From Actinomycetes bacterium (GTDB taxonomy: Bacteria > Actinomycetota > Actinomycetes > Actinomycetales > Microbacteriaceae): a stretch of DNA of 6,146 nt. The notes under the pieces were generated by a model that ran no database searches, was not told where the DNA came from, and saw only the letters and a program-made list of their open reading frames with translations. Below, one piece after another: positions 6,103-6,146 of this stretch. The stretch spans positions 1 to 6,146 of the forward strand of contig JAEZSU010000284.1 in NCBI GenBank assembly GCA_023421635.1, given 5' to 3'. The position numbers and the translations under genes were made by a program. Numbering within the stretch: the stretch's first letter is position 1; each line of letters opens with the position of its first letter.

Positions 6103-6146
6103 CCGCCGCCCCCCCCCCCGCGGGGGGGGGGGGGCGGGGGGCGGGG
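6103..6146. other. Poly-C/poly-G fold-back at contig end, likely artefact
   Basis: After mfd the sequence runs into 11 C (6109-6119), GC, then 13 G (6122-6134) and further G runs broken by single C bases. C11-GC-G11 at 6109-6132 is an exact palindrome. Nothing else in the window resembles it. Homopolymer G with its own reverse complement at a contig end is what unclipped poly-G reads or a self-folded read end would give. It should not be taken as biology without read support. Confidence 0.7.

Noticed and set aside
6095..6106. GCGG-AGGA-CCGC hairpin just after mfd as a terminator
   Set aside because: The stem is only 4 bp and is followed by the suspect homopolymer tract, so it cannot be supported.
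1..6146. A new multi-gene defence, mobile or biosynthetic system
   Set aside because: All large genes are conserved housekeeping or metabolic genes with intact hallmark motifs. No transposase, integrase, repeat array or gene of accessory character was found.

Overview
The window looks like a short contig from a high-GC actinobacterium, most likely a member of the Microbacteriaceae or a close relative. This rests on very GC-rich third codon positions, GTG starts, TANNNT-type -10 boxes and the family character of the proteins. It is inference, since no search could be run. The left edge cuts a gene, and the right edge runs into a poly-C/poly-G fold-back that looks like a sequencing or assembly artefact, so the contig probably ends there.

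Layout: (1) 1-791, +, the C-terminal half of an FGGY-family sugar kinase, best matched to gluconokinase. (2) 806-955, -, a 49-residue single-pass membrane protein of unknown function, converging on the kinase. (3) 956-1157, a roughly 200-bp intergenic region with a good promoter candidate reading right and a weaker one reading left, then a leader of about 135 nt with two small hairpins before rplY. (4) 1158-1775, +, rplY (ribosomal protein L25/TL5/CTC type). (5) 1815-1869, a nearly perfect 55-bp inverted repeat. (6) 1902-2483, +, pth (peptidyl-tRNA hydrolase). (7) 2509-6090, +, mfd (transcription-repair coupling factor), full length. (8) 6091-6146, non-coding, mostly homopolymer.

rplY, pth and mfd are co-directional and form a housekeeping cluster linking translation (5S rRNA binding, recycling of peptidyl-tRNA) with transcription-coupled repair. 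The pth-mfd gap is only 25 nt, but it holds a TAGGAT box placed so that it could be an SD or the -10 box of a leaderless mfd transcript. The large inverted repeat between rplY and pth could reduce or process read-through from rplY.

I see no tRNA, rRNA, CRISPR array, transposase, phage gene or evident new multi-gene system. The items most worth following up are the long palindrome at 1815-1869, the unannotated-looking small membrane protein at 806-955, and the dual-use signal in front of mfd.
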